A stretch of DNA of 64,000 bases from Aptenodytes patagonicus. Taxonomy: Eukaryota > Chordata > Aves > Sphenisciformes > Spheniscidae. The translations under genes were made by a program, and so were the position numbers. Of this stretch, positions 12,301-24,435 are shown piece after piece (within the stretch, counting starts at the first letter, position 1; each line of letters starts with the position of its first letter). Below the pieces are notes generated by a model. The model did no database searches and had not been told where the DNA came from. It worked only from the letters and a program-made list of their open reading frames with translations. The stretch spans positions 2,666,001 to 2,730,000 of the forward strand of contig NC_134976.1 in the NCBI RefSeq assembly GCF_965638725.1. The letters run 5' to 3'.

Positions 12301-15300
12301 AAGCTGAGTGCTCTCCTGAAGTGCAGGATCTCTTCTCTGCTGCTCTCCTTCCTCCCTCCTTTCAGGATCTTGAGACCCGCTCTTTTGTGGACCCCACAGC
12401 CAAAGCTACCACTGATTACCATGTCCCAAAGCCGTGTCTTCCCTCTTAGTGAAGAGCAGATCCCCGGCTGGTCCCTCCAGTGCTTGTAGCAAGAAGCTAT
12501 TCCTGACGCCCTCCAGAAATCTCCTTGACCGCTTGCGTCCTGCCGTCTTGCAAGCAGATCTCAGGGCCGTTTGGTAAGCTTGCTGGCAAAGCTGCTGCGT
12601 CTTACTGACTCTTCTGTGCTTCCCCCGCTGTTTAGGCAGGTCAATGTCAAAGGATAAAGCACAACAGCTCCACTGGAAACCGGAGGCCACCTCCTTCCTG
12701 CATTCGCCCACCGCCAGAGACTTTACCATGGTAATGAGCTCCCCCGTTGCCGGGACTCTTGTCTGTGGCATCAGCAGGGGACTTGTGTGAGCAAAGGCAC
12801 CCAGAACCAGTGGGGCTGGTGTGGCCTCACTGTCCCTGGTGAGAGGGTTCCTACCGTCCCCGAGCAGGGATGCTGCGAGGGCTGCACTCCAGTGTCCCAG
12901 CAGCAGCTCCAGCCCTCCTGGCCACCAGCGAGCCCTGCTTCGCTGTAGGGCCAGCACACTGTGCCCAGGAGCCCAGCCTTCCTCCCTCACCCTGGGGGCC
13001 CTCTCTTCTCATCCTCCCCCGTGCAGTGACCGCAGCCCCTGCCGCCAGCTTTCCTGCGGCCACTGCCACTAGCACTGCCGGGCATCTCTCGCCAGGGCTG
13101 CTCGCGCTGCCCAGCTAAGCAGCACCATCAGGGCACTCGCTGTGACATGCCTTCGCTCCCTTCCGTCCTCCCACAGAGCTTTGCAAAATACCTCAAACCG
13201 TCTGAGAGGACAGACATCGTCCTTGCGGCCATCGAGGCGATGAGAGACTCCAGCATCTTTGACAAGGAGGCGGCAAGAAACATGCTGGATGTGGTCACGA
13301 GAGACCCTGACTTCTGGCTGGCGGATGTAAGCGGCCTGTGGCTGGACCGCCCTGCCCTTCAGCCCTGTCAGGCCTTCTTCCTCCCTCCATTCCTCCCTTC
13401 CAAACCCGGGTGTCTCGGGCACCTGAAGCCACCTGAAGCCAGCAGAGAGGGATGGGAAGGGCAGCTGAGGAAATGGCTGCCCTCCAGTGGCAGCACCATC
13501 CTCACCTGTGTCCTCTCCAGGTGCCAAAGATCATGACGTGCATCCACAAAAACCTGGAACGCATCAACATGAAGTCAGCCCAGCAGAGCATGGAGTCACT
13601 ACTTCCCCTGCTGACCGACCAGGACCCCATGGAAGTGGTCCTCAGCCTGTTGAAGTTCTCTCCACCAGGAAACAGGTACTGGCCCCAAAAGCCATGAGGG
13701 CTTGTTCCCTGCGGGGAGAGGGACCTGGAGAGTCTCTGGCTGCCAGACCCAAGGACTACTGCGGGACGCCCCCGAGGAGCAGGGCTCTCCATCCCGACAC
13801 GCTTTCCAGCCCTGGTGGGTCAGCCAGGCCCGCAGCAGCCAAAGCTGACCGAGCCAGCCCAGAGCCACCACGCTCCTCCCAGCCCCACGGGGAACACCAC
13901 CTCAGCCCTCTCCTGCCTGCCCAGGGCAGCCCAACTGAGGGGTAGGGTCTGCGTTATGTGGGGCTGTCCCAGGCCATGCTGCTGTGGCTGAGGCAGCCCT
14001 GCTGACAGAGCGCTCTGGCTTGCAGCACTGGCATGGCCATGTGGGAGGTGATGCTTTCCATCCCCCAGACTTTGGAGAAGATCTTAAAGGAGCTCCTCAG
14101 CAAACTCCAGGCCATGAAATTACACAGCCCGTCCACCTTGGCCGCAGAGGACGCCTGCATCCCTCACTTGGCTGTGAGTTACCGCAAAAGGCCTTGATCA
14201 CCTTCAGCGAGCCCCGCGGGCTCTGCCAGTACCTCACTGCTGTGTTTGTTTCAGCTGATGGCCTCCAGTGAGTTTCAGTCAGAGGATTTTGGTGACGAGT
14301 CCCACGTCCAGAGCTATCGGAGGCATCCAAGCCTGGTGGCGGTCTCCCTGTTTCTCGGAGGCCTCATCACGCTGTCAGAGAGACCTGACACGGTGAGCGG
14401 GGCGTCGTCAAGGGGAGCCATGTTGGCAGCCAGGGGCTGGGGCAGTGGGTAAGGCGGTGGCTTGGCCTTGGCTGGGAGTCAGGCAGTGGGGTGACTGCTC
14501 CAAATGCCCTCCCCCTGCTCTCCCGCATCCCCATCAGCGTGCCCATGGCCACCACCCACCAGGAGGCTGCCGCAGAGATCCCTGTGCCACCACCTGCCAG
14601 GAAGCGGACAGGAGGCTGGTCCTCAGTGACCAGAGCATTTTTGCCAGGGCGGTCTCTGACCGTTTCACAAAAAGGAAACTCTGTCTTTCATACAGGCAAG
14701 AAAAATACAGGTCCTCCTGCCACACATCACGGAGGTGCTCCACGATGGCAACAGAGAGATCAAGATGAAGGCCCTGGTGGTCTTCCGAAACGTGATGGGT
14801 CACCTGAAGAGGAAGGAGGCCAGCCCCATCGCTGTGCAGCTGGCGGAGGAGCTCCTGCCGCTCCTTGACGATGTAAGGCTGATGTGGGAGACTGAGCCCT
14901 GCAGATGGGCACCTTGCAATGACAGCTGCCCTTCAGCCCAGCCCTGTGGGCAGCACTCGGAGCAGGCTCTGCTCCCCTGGGCTCTCGTGGGATGGCTTCT
15001 GGGTTTTGCAACCCAGCACGGCTTCCCCTCACAGGCTGATGCCTCCGGGCGACCTGAACCCCCTGTGCTGGGGCCCAGCCCGGCCCCTGTGCAAAGCACC
15101 TGCAGGCCAAGAGCTGCTCTCAGAGCCCCGAGGGCTCCCCAGCTGCGCTGCCAGGCAGGACCAGAGATTCCCACAGCTCCTGGGTGCAGACCCCGACCCC
15201 GGAGCGTCTCCCCTCACGTCTGCCATGCTCACGCCCTTGGGCTAATGCTCACAGCAAGCAGGGAGTGGCTCTTTCTCAAGTCCCCCTCTCCTTCTCCCTA

Positions 15301-17304
15301 CCAGGAGTCCAGCCAGACGCGAGAGCTCTCCATCCGCCTCTTCAGAGACGCCGTGGAGACTGTGGTGGGGAATGACAAGAGGAGGATGAAGAAGAAAGTG
15401 CGAAGGGGCCTGCTCCCGCTCTTCTTCCACATGCATGACGAGACGGACAGTGTGGCCAAGGTAGAGATTTCAAAGCTGGCCGGTGACACAGGGAAGGGCG
15501 TGCGGACCCCCTGGGCATCAGGGGCAAGAGCTGCTGGCAGTCGGACTGTGGGAGTGTGTGTCACCTTGGGGTCCAACTGCCCGAGTCACTGAGGACAGGG
15601 CAGAGCTCCCCTCCGTCCCTGCACTGGTCCCACCACTGCCTTCCTCGTCCCCCAGTGCCTCTTGCCGCAGAGCTGAAAGGGGAGGTGAGCTCCCCTCCCA
15701 GCTACGCTCCCTCCATTCAGCCCTCCTCCAGCGCAGCCCTTAGGAAGGGTCCCTGCAGTCCCAGCGCAAGCAGGGGCAGAGAAGCTGGCACGGACTTTTC
15801 CAACATCTGCCCTACCTGGTCCAGCAGGGCTCAGCAGGAGCCCGTGGCCTGAGGCATGAATACGTGCAGGTGTTGAAGGCTTCCCTGCTGTCCCTGCAGG
15901 TGTTGAAGGCCAGGGCTTTAAGCCTCAATCCCTGTCCCCCAGGGCTGTGCCCAAGGGATGCCCAGATGGTTTAGGCCAGGGCATGTCCCCGCTTCCTAAG
16001 GGCAGGATCACCCCAGGAACAAGCCAAGAGGAGGGGGACGCCAGGTCCCCTTCCCCAGGCTGCGGTGCCATCTCCCAGCTTCTGCTGCTCTGCAGGTCTC
16101 TGGGGAAGCCCTCATCGCCACTGCAGAGCTCCTCAAGTGGGAACAACTCAAGCACCTTACCCAGACAGAACAGACATGGAGGATTGGAGAGTGCTTGGTG
16201 AGGACAAGGCCCAGGGCCTGGAGACTCTGGCCCATCTGGGCCTTGCAGCGGGATGGAGGGGTCTCAGCATCCCTGGCAACCCTCTGCCTGTGGCTCTCTC
16301 TCAACCTCAGCCCCACAGGGCTCCTGGCTGGGAGAGGGGGATGGCCTGGGCGGGAGGGGAAAGGGAGGCGCTGGGAGGAGGGACTGGTCCGGGCAACTGG
16401 GGAGGGACTGTGACATGCCCATGCCCTTGTGCTGTCTCCAGCTGGTGCGGGGCAGGAGCAGGGCTGAAGAATACTTGGACCAGAGCCTGCCATACCTGGA
16501 GGATGCTCAGGTCGCCTTGCGAGAGGCGGCCGTGAGGTTCATCGGTGAGCCACAGCCCCCGGGGTCCCTCTTTTGGCAGCCTGGCCCCAGTCCCCACCGC
16601 TGCACTGGCAGCAAGGAGCAGCCCTGTGGCTGCCAGAGCAGGGCCTTGGCCTCCCTCTCCCACCCCTGCCCACGCAGGTGGGCTTGGTGGCCACCTTGCT
16701 CAGTCCCACCCGCCTCGGCTACTGGTCTTCCCTGGGGTCAGCCCTGATGAGGGGGAGGAGGCCGTGCAGCCGAGCCGGCAGGGCCGGGGGCTGTGCTGCT
16801 GGGAGCATGCTGGGGAGCAGGGGGTCTGACGAAGCTCTGTGCCTAGGGCTTGCTGCGCGGCCCCTGAGGGACCAAAGCAAGGAGAAGCTGTCTGAGGTCT
16901 GCAGCGGTGAGTAGGGGCAGTGCTGTGTTGGCCAGGGCCGGTGGGGCAGGGGACAGAGCCTGGGTAGGGTGCTGCCATGCCTTGCCCTGCTCCAGGGAAA
17001 CGCTTCAGGGGCAGGGGAACCGGGCAGGGGCACTTGGGGCATTCCTGTGCAGCAGCTCTCTCCTGGCCAGGGAAAGAGGCGCATGGGGCTGGTATGGTCA
17101 CGAGGGGATGCCTGGGGGTCTCTGCAGACACGGCGGTTCATCTCGGCTCTGTTTCTTTCTGTCGCAGCCCTTCAGACCTTGGAGAAAGACAACGAACCCT
17201 CCCTCTGTTCCCTGGCGGCTCAGACCATCCTCATCCTGAGCTGTCCAAGGGAGCAGCCAAGATCAGGATGTACCCTGCGAGCACTGTGCTGCTGGTGCTG
17301 CTAA
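9320..17304 (+). CDS. Maestro heat-like repeat (MROH) family protein, 19 coding exons
   Basis: Coding exons by GT-AG and phase: 9320-9437, 9951-10030, 10249-10374, 10519-10598, 10716-10836, 11163-11252, 11652-11756, 11994-12171, 12636-12730, 13177-13326, 13521-13675, 14026-14173, 14255-14392, 14696-14872, 15305-15460, 16096-16197, 16442-16544, 16847-16906, 17168-17304. All phases join, giving about 772 residues. The protein is a run of helical HEAT-like repeats; blocks such as IKMKALVVFRNVMGH and HYGLLRGLDVFCHRYELAENI are typical of the avian MROH2B/MROH7-like group. MROH proteins are HEAT-repeat scaffolds, often testis-expressed; the biochemical role is unknown. The start ATG (MAERLPRRP) lies one base after a cag, so it may follow a spliced non-coding exon. 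The cysteine-rich last residues (LCCWCC) are unusual and the end of the frame is less certain. It is shorter than the roughly 1600-residue MROH2 forms, so it is a short paralogue or lacks upstream exons. Confidence 0.8.
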
Positions 17305-17348
17305 GCCAGGCAGAGGTGCGACTTTCCTCAGGAAAATGGCTGTATTTT

Positions 17349-17354
17349 AATAAA
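17349..17354 (+). other. Poly(A) signal of the MROH gene
   Basis: AATAAA lies 45 bp after the TAA stop, which would give a very short 3' UTR. Confidence 0.7.
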
Positions 17355-18402
17355 GCTGGAACAAGAAGCCCAAGCCCACGGTGTCCTTCAGATGTGTAGC
17401 GCCCCGAGCGTGCTGAGCAGACAGCGTCATTCCTGGCCTCTCCCGCTGCCTGCAGGACAGCCCCCGCCTCGGCACACCCTGGCCCCAGGCCTGTTTTACA
17501 AGTTTAGCCCTCGGTGAGGCTTTCCTCAGAAGAAACTGCGTTTGTTGACCCCTGGGGAAGTCTTTTCTTTAGGGAGGGAGAGGGCAAAGGGAAAACGGAA
17601 GCCTCTAAAGCAATCAGGATTGCCCGGAGAGCTGCCTGACACCCACGCTTTCCAGCAGCTCATGGCAGCACAGCACCCACTGACCCAGGGTGACCTTGTA
17701 CGAAAGCCCCAGCTGCTTGCGGCGGGGGGGGGTTGTGTCTGTGACCCGGCAGCTTTGTCTCCAGCACCGGTCTTGAGTTTCCATCAGGCACCCAGAGGCT
17801 GTCAGAGCAGAAGGAAATTATTGCGTGGTCCAGAGCCCCCAAAGCACGGGCTCGTTAGCACACAGTTAAAGGCTTTGGGAAAAACCTACAAAGCCCAAAT
17901 GTTTCTGTTTATGCCCAGTTCCAGAACTTGGAGAAAGAGGAGCTCTTCCTTGAAGACATATCTGGCTATTTCAGTCAAGATGTAGTTTTAGCTCCCACCG
18001 CATACTTCTCTTAACAATGTTGTGTTCTACAGTGAACAGTTCTTCTATCGCTGTTTGCCCTGAAAAAGGACAAAAGAGACCAGCTAGCAATAAGCACAAA
18101 CAAAAGCTTAAGAACACTGTTATGCCCAATACAACAAAGGTTTTGCAATATGGACAGAGTCTTCCAGATTGAAATGAAGGAGTCTTATAAAACAGACAGC
18201 TCAGCAGTAAAACATAACGCTAAAGAAGCGTGATATCCAGCATGCACACGTGCTGCAGAGAAGTGGTAGAAAGTGCTGTAAGACAAAAACATTTACCTTC
18301 GCTGGTCTGATTTTGTCATACTCTCCCAATGACAAGATTTCACTGGAGAAAACGAGCCAAAGTTTCAACAGCTGGTATTGTCAATTTTAACAGCTGACAT
18401 GA
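17355..18402. other. Intergenic, no recognised gene
   Basis: Mixed-composition sequence. A short open stretch near 17920-17985 looks somewhat like coding sequence but has no partner exons or known match that I recognise. No RNA gene seen. Confidence 0.45.
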
Positions 18403-18740
18403 GAATAGAATAGAATAGAATAGAATAGAATAGAATAGAATAGAATAGAATAGAATAGAATAGAATAGAATAGAATAGAATATCTCGGTTGGAAGGGACC
18501 TACAACGATCGTCTAGTCCAACTGCCTGCCCACTTCAGGGCTGACCGAAAGGTAAAGCATGTTATTAAGGGCATTGTCCAAATGCTTCTTAAACGCCGTC
18601 AGGCATGGGGCATCGACCACCTCTCTAGGAAGCCTGTTCCAGGGTTTGACCACCCTCTCTGTAACAAAATGCTTCCTCATGTCAAGTCTAACTCTATTTT
18701 ACAAGGCCCTTTCAGAGCACCACCAGCACCCAGCTCCCTT
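18403..18740 (-). mobile_element. CR1 LINE 3' fragment with (TAGAA)n tail
   Basis: About 16 copies of a 5-bp TAGAA repeat (18403-18480) are followed by reverse-complement CR1 3' sequence (GGTTGGAAGGGACCTACAAC, then CCTGTTCCAGGGTTTGACCA). In CR1 the 3' end carries short tandem repeats instead of poly(A), so the fragment is minus strand and 5' truncated at about 18740. It is more diverged than the copies at 20.9 and 62.1 kb. Confidence 0.85.
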
Positions 18741-20883
18741 GCCCAGCTGGGGCACTCGAGCCCATTTGACTGAAAGGCTCCTCTGCCGCCTTGGCCTTTC
18801 CTCTCAGCTTCGCTTCCCTTCTGGGTGGCCATAATGCAGTTTTCCCAACGGGATGCTCTGGAATCACAAGTCTGCTTCCCCTGTTTTGCTCATCACTCAC
18901 GCTGCTCAATGCCTTGCTGGACTGACAGCTCTTGTCCCAGGGGGAAACATGAAACTCAAGGTGCTGCCCAGCCTGAGGGCTCTAGCAAACCTGACCATCA
19001 CAGGCTCTGCAGCTCTGATCCGTGGCTCCAGAAGCACCTGTGCCAGCACTGGCACCCGAAACCCAGTGGATATCGGCAAGGCACTAATGGCAATTTCTGC
19101 ACTCAGGGGAATGACACGTGAGCCAGGGTAGCGGCTTTCCTAGAATTTATTCTTCTGAGGTGTTAGTGATGCTTGAGCCTGGCGGATGGACCTGTGGACA
19201 AACTGCTCTGTGCAGCTACGAACTATGGTCTGAAGTCCTCAGCAAAGACCTGGCTGTCCACCCTGAACCCTTCACTGTCAGGTTTGTTAGGCTGTGGAGC
19301 TCCACAGCAGCTGGCAGTGCCTGGTGGGCACAGAAGAGGACTCTTCAGCCAGGGGACCAGTCGCTGGCACTCGGCAGCTTGGTGCCAGCACAGAAAGGCT
19401 GCTGAGCTGTCAGGGTGGCAGCCACCATGGGGAGCCCTAAGGGAGGGGGCTTCTCCACTTACCGCAGGTGAGTAATTTTCATGGATGTGAGTAAAATAAG
19501 TGTTTCCCATTAGCATTACAACAACAGGTGGATTAATAGTCCTGTTCTGCGGCTACGTCTTTTTTTTGGGGGGGGGCGGGGGGGGGTGTTTTTGTAAATA
19601 CGCTCTCAAAGACTTTCTCAGGTGGCTATTAGATTGCAAAGAAACGCTTACAATCATCATCGTTAGTAGTAGTATTATACCGCTGTCATCACCATCACAA
19701 GTATCAGTCAAAACCTCCAACAGCTCAGTGGTAGAAGGTCCCAAAGAACATGCCAGAAAGAGCATTTCCAGCTGATGAGTGGTAATACTGCTCCTGAGAA
19801 ATACCATAGACCTGTTCCTTGAAGAGATACTGCAGCTACACTACATGAGGTGCTCTATCGTTTGTATAAAAAGTCAACGTTACAACACCGAAGGCAAGCT
19901 CCTAGGGAAGGGGTGGGCGATTTCACTTCACAATACCTTGAAGCAAGTTGATTTGAGCCACCCACACCTTCTCACCCACCCAAGGACAAGAACCGCACCA
20001 GGAGCGTGCATGTGGTCTGCTCAGCACCACTCGGGTGCAACGTGGAGATTTTTAGCAATTCCACAGCCTATGGTTTGTTTTCGCATGTTCGCAGTTTCTT
20101 AGCATTACAGGCTCTTTTGCTGGTGGGCTAGCAGGAAAAGCGGTGACATGTCGGGTGTGCAGGAACCTTGTTGTCGTCCTGCTCTTGTCATCTTCTGCCA
20201 ATGGATCACCTGTTATTAGCAGAGGGCAGGACAACTGATCTTGGTGGAAGCAACTCATTCCTCAATTTCTCTGAGGACTGTCTAAGCCTACAAAATTAAG
20301 CCAGATGAACCCTGGAAGAAATGTAACGGGTCTAATTCCTACCCAGAGCAGATGAGTAACGCCCAGGTCTTGTTCAACAGAAATAGTTGGCTTTATAACA
20401 GCTGCTACTGGGAATCAGCTTCACCAGTCCCCCTTCACAGGAGGTGGCTACAGAGCAAGGGATGAACCCATGTATCCAGAGCAGTGGTGGAGGGTCCTGG
20501 CTAGTAGGGGCCGATGTCTGATTTCAGAAGCTGGGCTCACCGCCATAGCCCCTGAAAAGAAGTCTTCCAATTCATTTCCTAACAGTGCATAGTATTCAAG
20601 ACACCACCAAGAAGATGAAGTTTCCCACAGTTTAAGTGTATCTTTTGTCGCCACAGCTGGAGACTCCGTAGCCTCCTCCTGGGGCCACCATGGGGAGGGA
20701 GGTGAAGGGGAAATTCAAATTGTACCTGCTCAGCCACGGTCACTCATGACCAAGGAATGATCTGGCATGGAGGGCAAGAAGGCCCAACTGCGGAAGGGCT
20801 TCAGGGATGCCAGGGACAGAAGGACTCCATGTGAGGGAGCAAACTTTCCCTTGGTGATAGGATGAGAAAGGCCACGGCATTGT
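18741..20883. other. Intergenic, no recognised gene
   Basis: Several short open frames (for example 18853-19131) have no recognised homology or splice partners. A poly-T/poly-G run lies at 19559-19590. Nothing else could be supported. Confidence 0.45.
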
Positions 20884-22110
20884 CTTAGAATCATAGAATC
20901 ACTGAGGTTGGAAAAGACCTCTAAGATCATCGAGTCCAACCATCGACCCAGCACCACCACCCACTAAACCATGTCCCTAAGCGCCTCATCTACACGTCTT
21001 TTAAATACCTCCAGGGATGGGGACTCCACCACTTCCCTGGGCAGCCTGTTCCAATGTTTCACCACTCTTTCAGTAAAGAAATTTTTCCTCACGTCCAATC
21101 TAAACCTCCCCTGGCGCAACTTGAGGCCGTTTCCTCTCGTCCTATCGCTTGTTACTTGGGAGAAGAGACCGACCCCACCTCGCTACAACCTCCTTTCAGG
21201 TGGTTGTAGAGAGCGATGAGGTCTCCCCTCAGCCTCCTTTTCTCCAGGCTGAACAACCCCAGTTCCCTCAGCCGCTCCTCATCAGACTTGTTCTCCAGAC
21301 CCCTCACCAGCCTCGTTGCCCTTCTCTGGACACGCTCCAGCACCTCAACGTCCTTCTTGTAGTGAGGGGCCCAAAGCTGAACACAGTATTCGAGGTGCGG
21401 CCTCACCAGGGCCGAGTACAGGGGCACGATCACTTCCCTACTCCTGCTGGCCACGCTATTTCTGATACAGGCCAGGATGCCATTGGCCTTCTTGGCCGCC
21501 TGGGCACACTGCCGGCTCGTGTTCAGCCGGCTGTCGACCAACACCCCCAGGTCCTTCTCTGCTGGGCAGCTTTCCAGTCACTCTTCCCCAAGCCTGTAGC
21601 GCTGCATGGGGTTGTTGTGGCCAAAGTGCAGGACCCGGCACTTGGCCTTGTTGAACCTCATACAGTTGGCCTCGGCCCATCGATCCAGCCTGTCCAGGTC
21701 CCTCTGCAGAGCCTTCCTACCCTCGAGCAGATCAACACTCCCGCCCAGCTTGGTGTCATCTGCAAACTGACTGAGGGTGCACTCGATCCCCTCATCCAGA
21801 TCATCAATAAAGATATTAAACAAGACCGGCCCCAGTACTGAGCCCTGGGGAACACCGCTCGTGACCGGCTGCCAACTGGATTGAACTCCATTCACCACAA
21901 CTCTCTGGGCCCGGCCGTCCAGCCAGTTTTTGACCCAGCGCAGAGTCCACCTGTCTAAGCCGTGAGCCGCCAGCTTCTCTAGGAGAATGCTGTGGGAGAC
22001 AGTGTCAAAGGCCTTGCTGAAGTCCAGGTAGACCACATCCACAGCCTTTCCCTCGTCCACTAGGCGGGTCACCTGGTCATAGAAGGAGATCAGGCCTTGG
22101 AGCAACGGTG
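20884..22110 (-). mobile_element. CR1 LINE, 3' part with reverse transcriptase ORF
   Basis: Read on the minus strand, the frame at 21578-22105 encodes the CR1 RT C-terminal half: [20 protein letters not shown] and an FADD active site (SQFADDTKL). A second frame (21152-21544) continues toward the ORF2 end ([20 protein letters not shown]), so a frame change near 21.55-21.60 kb disables the copy. The 3' end at left carries AGAATCATAGAATCA repeats and the usual CR1 3' UTR. The 5' end is truncated at about 22110, the common outcome of CR1 insertion. Little divergence from the other two copies suggests moderate age. Confidence 0.9.
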
Positions 22111-22324
22111 CAGGGCAGATGCCCAGGGGCCACCTTGGGCAGCAGAGCTGGTGCCGGGGGGTGAACCCAAGGCTGGGCTGAGGCGCCCCATGATGATGCT
22201 CACAGCACCCCCATGATGCTGCTCACAGGATCGGTGCAGGTGAACTAAAAAGGTGTATAAGGTATATAAGGAATATATAATGTGTCGGCTCGTGATGCAT
22301 CTTTGCAGACTCCCTGTAGAACTG

Positions 22325-22990
22325 CTTATGGGTGTGCTGGTCGACAGCCGGCTGAACATGAGCCGGCAGTGTGCCCAGGCGGCCAAGAAGGCCAATGGCA
22401 TCCTGGCCTGTATCAGAAATAGTGTGGCCAGCAGGAGCAGGGAAGTGATCGTGCCCCTGTACTCGGCACTGGTGAGGCCGCACCTCGAATACTGTGTTCA
22501 GTTTTGGGCCCCTCACTACAAGAAGGACGTCGAGGTGCTGGAGCGTGTCCAGAGAAGGGCAACGAGGCTGGTGAGGGGTCTGGAGAAGAAGTCTTCTGAG
22601 GAGCGGCTGAGGGAACTGGGGTTGTTCAGCCTGGAGAAGAGGAGGCTGAGGGGAGACCTCATCGCTCTCTACAACTACCTGACAGGAGGTTGTAGCGAGG
22701 TGGGGGTCGGTCTCTTCTCCCAAGTAACAAGCGACAGGACGAGAGGAAACGGCCTCAAGTTGTGCCAGGGGAGGTTTAGATTGGACGTGAGGAAAAATTT
22801 CTTTACTGAAAGAGTGGTGAAACATTGGAAGAGGCTGCCCAGGGAAGTGGTGGAGTCCCCATCCCTGGAGGTATTTAAAAGACGTGTAGATGAGGCGCTT
22901 AGGGACATGGTTTAGTGGGCATGGGGGTGCTGGGTCGATGGTTGGACTCGATGATCTTAGAGGTCTTTTCCAACCTTAATGATTCTATGA
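22325..22990 (+). mobile_element. CR1 LINE 3' fragment, inverted relative to its neighbour
   Basis: An open frame ending at 22915 encodes the ORF2 C-terminus ([20 protein letters not shown] ... [15 protein letters not shown]) and is followed by the CR1 3' UTR ending in GATTCTATGAATC at about 22990. It is truncated at its 5' end at about 22325. Together with 20884-22110 it forms an inverted repeat of about 660 bp with 5' ends facing each other. Confidence 0.9.
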
Positions 22991-23930
22991 ATCGAGTATT
23001 TCAATTATCTTCAATAATAGATGCTGTTAGACAACTGGAAGAACCATGGGGATAGAACCGATACAAACTTCCTCCTCCTTGGGCTGGCTGGGTGGATACT
23101 GAGCCTGGCCTTAATGTGACATGGTGGAACCCATGACTGGAAGACCATGATGGCTCAAGAGCTGCAGAAGTGGACGGCCTTTATGGGAACCCCTGAGATG
23201 GCAGTTCATCGGAAGGAAGAGCGGGTAAGGATGGGCCCAAATGGCAAAAGCAGGTCAGAATCGTAAGAAACTACGGGTGGAACGGCCAACTAAGGGAGGC
23301 AATCCCAGCTGCTGGCCCAGGCAGGTCCAATGACCCCTCCCAAGCGGCCAAAATTTTTGGACTTAATAGTAGTAAAAGCCCTCGTATACCATTAGCGGCG
23401 AATGACAAATATTCTCTTTACTCATAGCCACAGGAGTCTCAATATCAATGATTAAAGCTAGGGACGAGCCTGGCTTCATCTGGAAACCTCGAGAAAGGGT
23501 TTATATAAGAAGGATTGACGGAAAAAGACAACGGCTCCCAGTAGCTAGGATAAAGAATCGAAGAACGCTAAGACCCACAGTGGCGCTCAGGCCCTTAAAT
23601 ATATTAGGCATGGATATATTAAAAGTCCAAACCATGAATACTCTATTAGGCACTTGGATGCCAAACCCTCATTGAAAACTCGACAGTCTCCGTAGACAAA
23701 ATGCCAACCGAGGGCTCGACTGTCTTTTTATTACAGGCTGCAGCTAAATTCCCTAAAAGTGGCCAGGATTAAAGAAGGGACATCCCAGACCATATGGCCT
23801 CGTGCTCAGCAATAAAAGCTGGGGGAAGGAGGAGGGGGGGACGTTCGGAGGGATGGCGTTTGTCTGCCCAAGTCACCGTTAGGTGCGATGGAGCCCTGCT
23901 CAACACCTGCCTGCTGATGAGACCTACCCA
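22991..23930 (+). mobile_element. Possible decayed LTR-retroelement remnant
   Basis: An AT-richer stretch with short open pieces (for example 23448-23675, with an LNILGMDILK block) is followed near 23809 by AATAAA and a purine-rich stretch resembling the R/U5 part of avian LTRs. No paired LTR or clear domain was found. Old and broken if real; it may be non-viral unique sequence. Confidence 0.3.
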
Positions 23931-23939
23931 TGTCACCAC

Positions 23940-24180
23940 TCTGGTCCCAAGCAGGGCGTCCCCACCTGTGTGTCCCCTCTGGTCCCAAACAAGGTGTCCC
24001 CCCCGTATCACTGCCCCGAATCTGATGCAGGATGTCCCCACCCGTGTCACCCCCCGAGTCTGATGCAGGGTGACCCCACCTGCGTCACCCCTCTAGTCCC
24101 AAGCGGGGTGTCCCCACCCGTGTCACCCTCAGTCCCCACAGCCCCCACCCACCCCCTGTGATGCAGAGGACGGAGACCAC
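23940..24180. repeat. Degenerate minisatellite downstream of PPP1R13L
   Basis: Imperfect repeats of a GTCCCCACC-GTGTCACCCC-type unit with intervening GGTCCCAAGC blocks. It lies between the last recognisable retroelement-like sequence and the iASPP 3' end. Confidence 0.6.
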
Positions 24181-24435
24181 CAGGTGCAGCTGAAGGCTTT
24201 TTACTCCCCAGAGAAGCCAACACCTTGGGGTGACACCCACTGTCACCAGCCGGAGGGGGGGTCATGACACCGGGGGGGGGGGCAACATCCCGGTGCCTTG
24301 CTCGGACAGGGGGGGACAGAATAGGGGATGGGGGGGCAGCCGAGAAGGTGCCTGCCGGCAAGGGGGACCCATGCATCCAAGCGGCTGGGGGGGCTGGGTC
24401 CAGCTGAGGGCCCCCCCATGTTCTCAGGGCACCCC

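Noticed and set aside
14550-14695. Extra MROH exon between 14392 and 14696
   Set aside because: Open sequence with an acceptor-like cag exists, but the residues do not resemble MROH, and direct joining of 14392 to 14696 keeps phase and homology.
21149-22825. Open frames opposite the CR1 ORF2 sequences
   Set aside because: Antisense shadows of the CR1 reverse transcriptase region.
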